DNA from: CAYVLI01 sp964452105 [NCBI: uncultured Nitrospinota bacterium]
GTDB taxonomy: Bacteria > JAUXIQ01
Length of the DNA stretch: 6,684 nucleotides
Assembly: GCA_964452105.1 (NCBI GenBank)
Contig: CAYVLI010000148.1
Coordinates: 1-6,684 of the forward strand
Direction: 5' to 3'
Within the stretch, counting starts at the first letter, position 1. Each line of letters opens with the position of its first letter. Below are positions 5,262 through 6,684 of this stretch, piece after piece. The translations under genes and the position numbers were made by a program. The notes under the pieces are model-generated. The model did no database searches and had not been told where the DNA came from. It saw only the letters and a list, made by a program, of their open reading frames with translations.

Positions 5262-5280
5262 CCTGTCAACCCTTGACAGG
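5262..5280. repeat. Perfect 19-base inverted repeat overlapping the RND stop codon
   Basis: CCTGTCAA (5262-5269) and TTGACAGG (5273-5280) are perfect 8-base arms around a 3-base centre. The repeat covers the last codons and TGA stop of the RND gene. On the minus strand it is followed by TTACTTGG rather than a T-run, so it is not a standard intrinsic terminator. It may be a 3'-end mRNA hairpin or an operator. Confidence 0.5.
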
Positions 5281-6684
5281 CTCCAAAGCGAAGCGTCTAA
5301 GAAAAAGCATAGCCACTGTCGGCACTACGATTAAAGTCCCCAGCGTCCCCGATATCAACCCACCTATCACCGTTACTGCGAAAGGTTGAAAAATATTCGA
5401 GCCCGTCGCGGGTCCTATAGCTATAGGGAGCAGCGCTGCAATGGTCGTCAAAGCGGTAAGAAGTATAGGGCGCAACCGTACCGATGCAGCGTCGAGCAGT
5501 GATTCCTGGAGGGTTTTGCCAGAAGCCATATTTCTGTTGGAGTAATCGAGAAGCACTATCGCATTATTGACGGCTATCCCCACAAGGGTAACGGCTCCCA
5601 TACCCACGGATATATCAAGCCCCTGGTGATTCAAAAACAGGGCGATGAGCGCTCCCACCAGAGATATGGGTATAGTCAGGAGGATGATTAACGGCTGCAG
5701 CCAGGAACGGAATTGCATGACCATTATCAGGTAGATCAAAACTATCGCCGACAAAAGCACATACAGGATTTCCATGGCTGCTTCCATGACAACCTTATAT
5801 TGTCCGCTGAAATCTATGCTGTAGCCTTCGGGCAGTTTAAGGGAACTAAATTGTTTTTGAAGCCTTGCTACCAGCGAAGTTATACTGCCGTCCACTTCCG
5901 CCAGAAGCGTAATCTCCCTTTGTCCGTTGAGCCTGGTAATCGAGGCCGGAACACGCGAGATTTCCACATCCGCTACTCTCTCAAGTGGAATAGCGTTGCC
6001 CTTGTCGGTAATGATGGGTAATCGTTTAATGCTCATGATATCGGGCGTTTTTTTCACGTCCAGCTTCACAAGGATCGCAATATCTTCCCTCTGCTTTACT
6101 ATACGCGCCGCCTCTACCCCCGCCTGAGCGGCCTGAAGCGTATCCAGGATGTCTTTCGCTTTCACACCATATAGGGCCAGCTTCGGATAATTTATCCGAA
6201 CACTTATCTGAGGCGCCTTGATTTTGGTATTGTTTACTATATTAGCCACGACCGGATCTCGGGCCATAATATTTTCCACCTTGTTGCCGATGGAAACCAT
6301 CTCATCCAGATCTGTCCCGTAAATGGTGACCCCGAACATCGCGGGCAGGCCGGAGAAGCTTTCGTCGATCTTTTCCTGCGTCGGCTGGTGATAAAGAAAC
6401 ACCGCTCCGCCGACCCTGGAATAAGCCTCTTTGAATGCATCCATTATCTCAGTGACAGAGCCCCTGTTTTCGGTCCTGGGTTTCAGTTTGATGACTATCT
6501 CGCCCTTGTTCACTCCCTCGACCTGATAACCGCTTAGCGGCGATCCTGTGCGGCGATAAACGCTCGATACATCGGGATGGGCGAGGGCGATGTGGTCCAG
6601 GGCGCTTCCTATTCGATTGCTCTCGGGGAGCGATGTCCCGGGCGGCATTACATATTCGATGAGTATGGCGCCTTCGTCGATGGG
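5266..6684 (-). CDS. RND efflux pump inner-membrane permease (C-terminal 472 residues; runs off right edge)
   Basis: This is the C-terminal part of an RND proton-driven efflux permease, the inner-membrane component of a tripartite pump. The reading frame continues to the window edge: the first residues (PIDEGAILIEYVMPPGTSL) match the conserved 'DEGxFxxxxxPPGTSL' region after the mid-protein TM segment, so the Met at 6648 is internal. Numbering from the edge, a periplasmic porter/docking domain spans about 20-300. TM segments 8-12 follow from about 305 to 462, including the GIAVNNAIVLLDY helix (369-381) and RLRPILLTALTTIAALLPIAIG (403-424). Full-length members have about 1,000-1,050 residues, so over half lies outside. 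The porter layout (LPIITDKGNAIPLERVADV) and IGGLISGT resemble CzcA/CusA-type pumps, but the TM10 sequence also suits drug/lipid-type pumps, so the substrate is open. Neither the adaptor nor the outer-membrane factor is visible. Confidence 0.9.
   Translation of the reverse strand, partial: PIDEGAILIEYVMPPGTSLPESNRIGSALDHIALAHPDVSSVYRRTGSPLSGYQVEGVNKGEIVIKLKPRTENRGSVTEIMDAFKEAYSRVGGAVFLYHQPTQEKIDESFSGLPAMFGVTIYGTDLDEMVSIGNKVENIMARDPVVANIVNNTKIKAPQISVRINYPKLALYGVKAKDILDTLQAAQAGVEAARIVKQREDIAILVKLDVKKTPDIMSIKRLPIITDKGNAIPLERVADVEISRVPASITRLNGQREITLLAEVDGSITSLVARLQKQFSSLKLPEGYSIDFSGQYKVVMEAAMEILYVLLSAIVLIYLIMVMQFRSWLQPLIILLTIPISLVGALIALFLNHQGLDISVGMGAVTLVGIAVNNAIVLLDYSNRNMASGKTLQESLLDAASVRLRPILLTALTTIAALLPIAIGPATGSNIFQPFAVTVIGGLISGTLGTLIVVPTVAMLFLRRFALEPVKG

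Noticed and set aside
6646-6648. ATG as a true start of the RND gene
   Set aside because: The frame continues open to the window edge and the 12 upstream residues match the conserved DEG...PPGTS region, so this Met is internal.

Overview
The window reads as a stretch of chromosome (or metagenome contig) from a Gram-negative bacterium. The reasons are an RND inner-membrane efflux pump, two exported haem c proteins with Sec signal peptides, and strong GGAGG-type ribosome binding sites. The mix of small c-type cytochromes with MaoC-, Rid- and TenA-like housekeeping enzymes would suit an anaerobic or facultative lineage such as Desulfobacterota or Nitrospirota. That placement is a guess from gene content; no marker in the window fixes the taxon.

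Layout. (1) 1-1673, minus strand: a predicted sigma70 promoter drives a Rid/YjgF-family protein and then, 21 bases later, a MaoC-like hotdog dehydratase. After a weak hairpin comes thiI, which runs off the left edge. The last ~150 bases of thiI (window 1-150) are C-rich and encode a damaged PP-loop ATP-binding motif, which looks more like sequence error at a contig end than biology. (2) 1578-1873: an AT-rich divergent intergenic region. (3) 1874-4448, plus strand: a secreted monohaem cytochrome c with a methionine-rich segment and a TsdA/SoxA-like C-terminal cysteine; a strong intrinsic terminator; an extended -10 promoter; a dihaem cytochrome c that is an exact 92-residue tandem duplication; then a 12-TM MFS transporter starting with GTG. 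(4) 4472-6684, minus strand: a TenA-like helical protein and, upstream of it, the C-terminal 472 residues of an RND efflux permease that enters from the right edge.

How they may work together. The dihaem cytochrome and the MFS carrier look co-transcribed, so the carrier may move a substrate or product of a periplasmic redox reaction; the monohaem cytochrome just upstream has its own terminator but may share the role. ridA-like, maoC-like and thiI probably form one loose transcription unit of metabolic and tRNA-modification genes. The RND permease and TenA-like gene point the same way but are separated by about 125 bases containing a short palindrome. No mobile element, CRISPR array, tRNA or rRNA was seen. 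The less ordinary items are the two cytochromes, the Rid protein lacking the usual arginine, the TenA-like protein lacking the thiaminase cysteine, and the hairpin abutting the thiI ribosome binding site.
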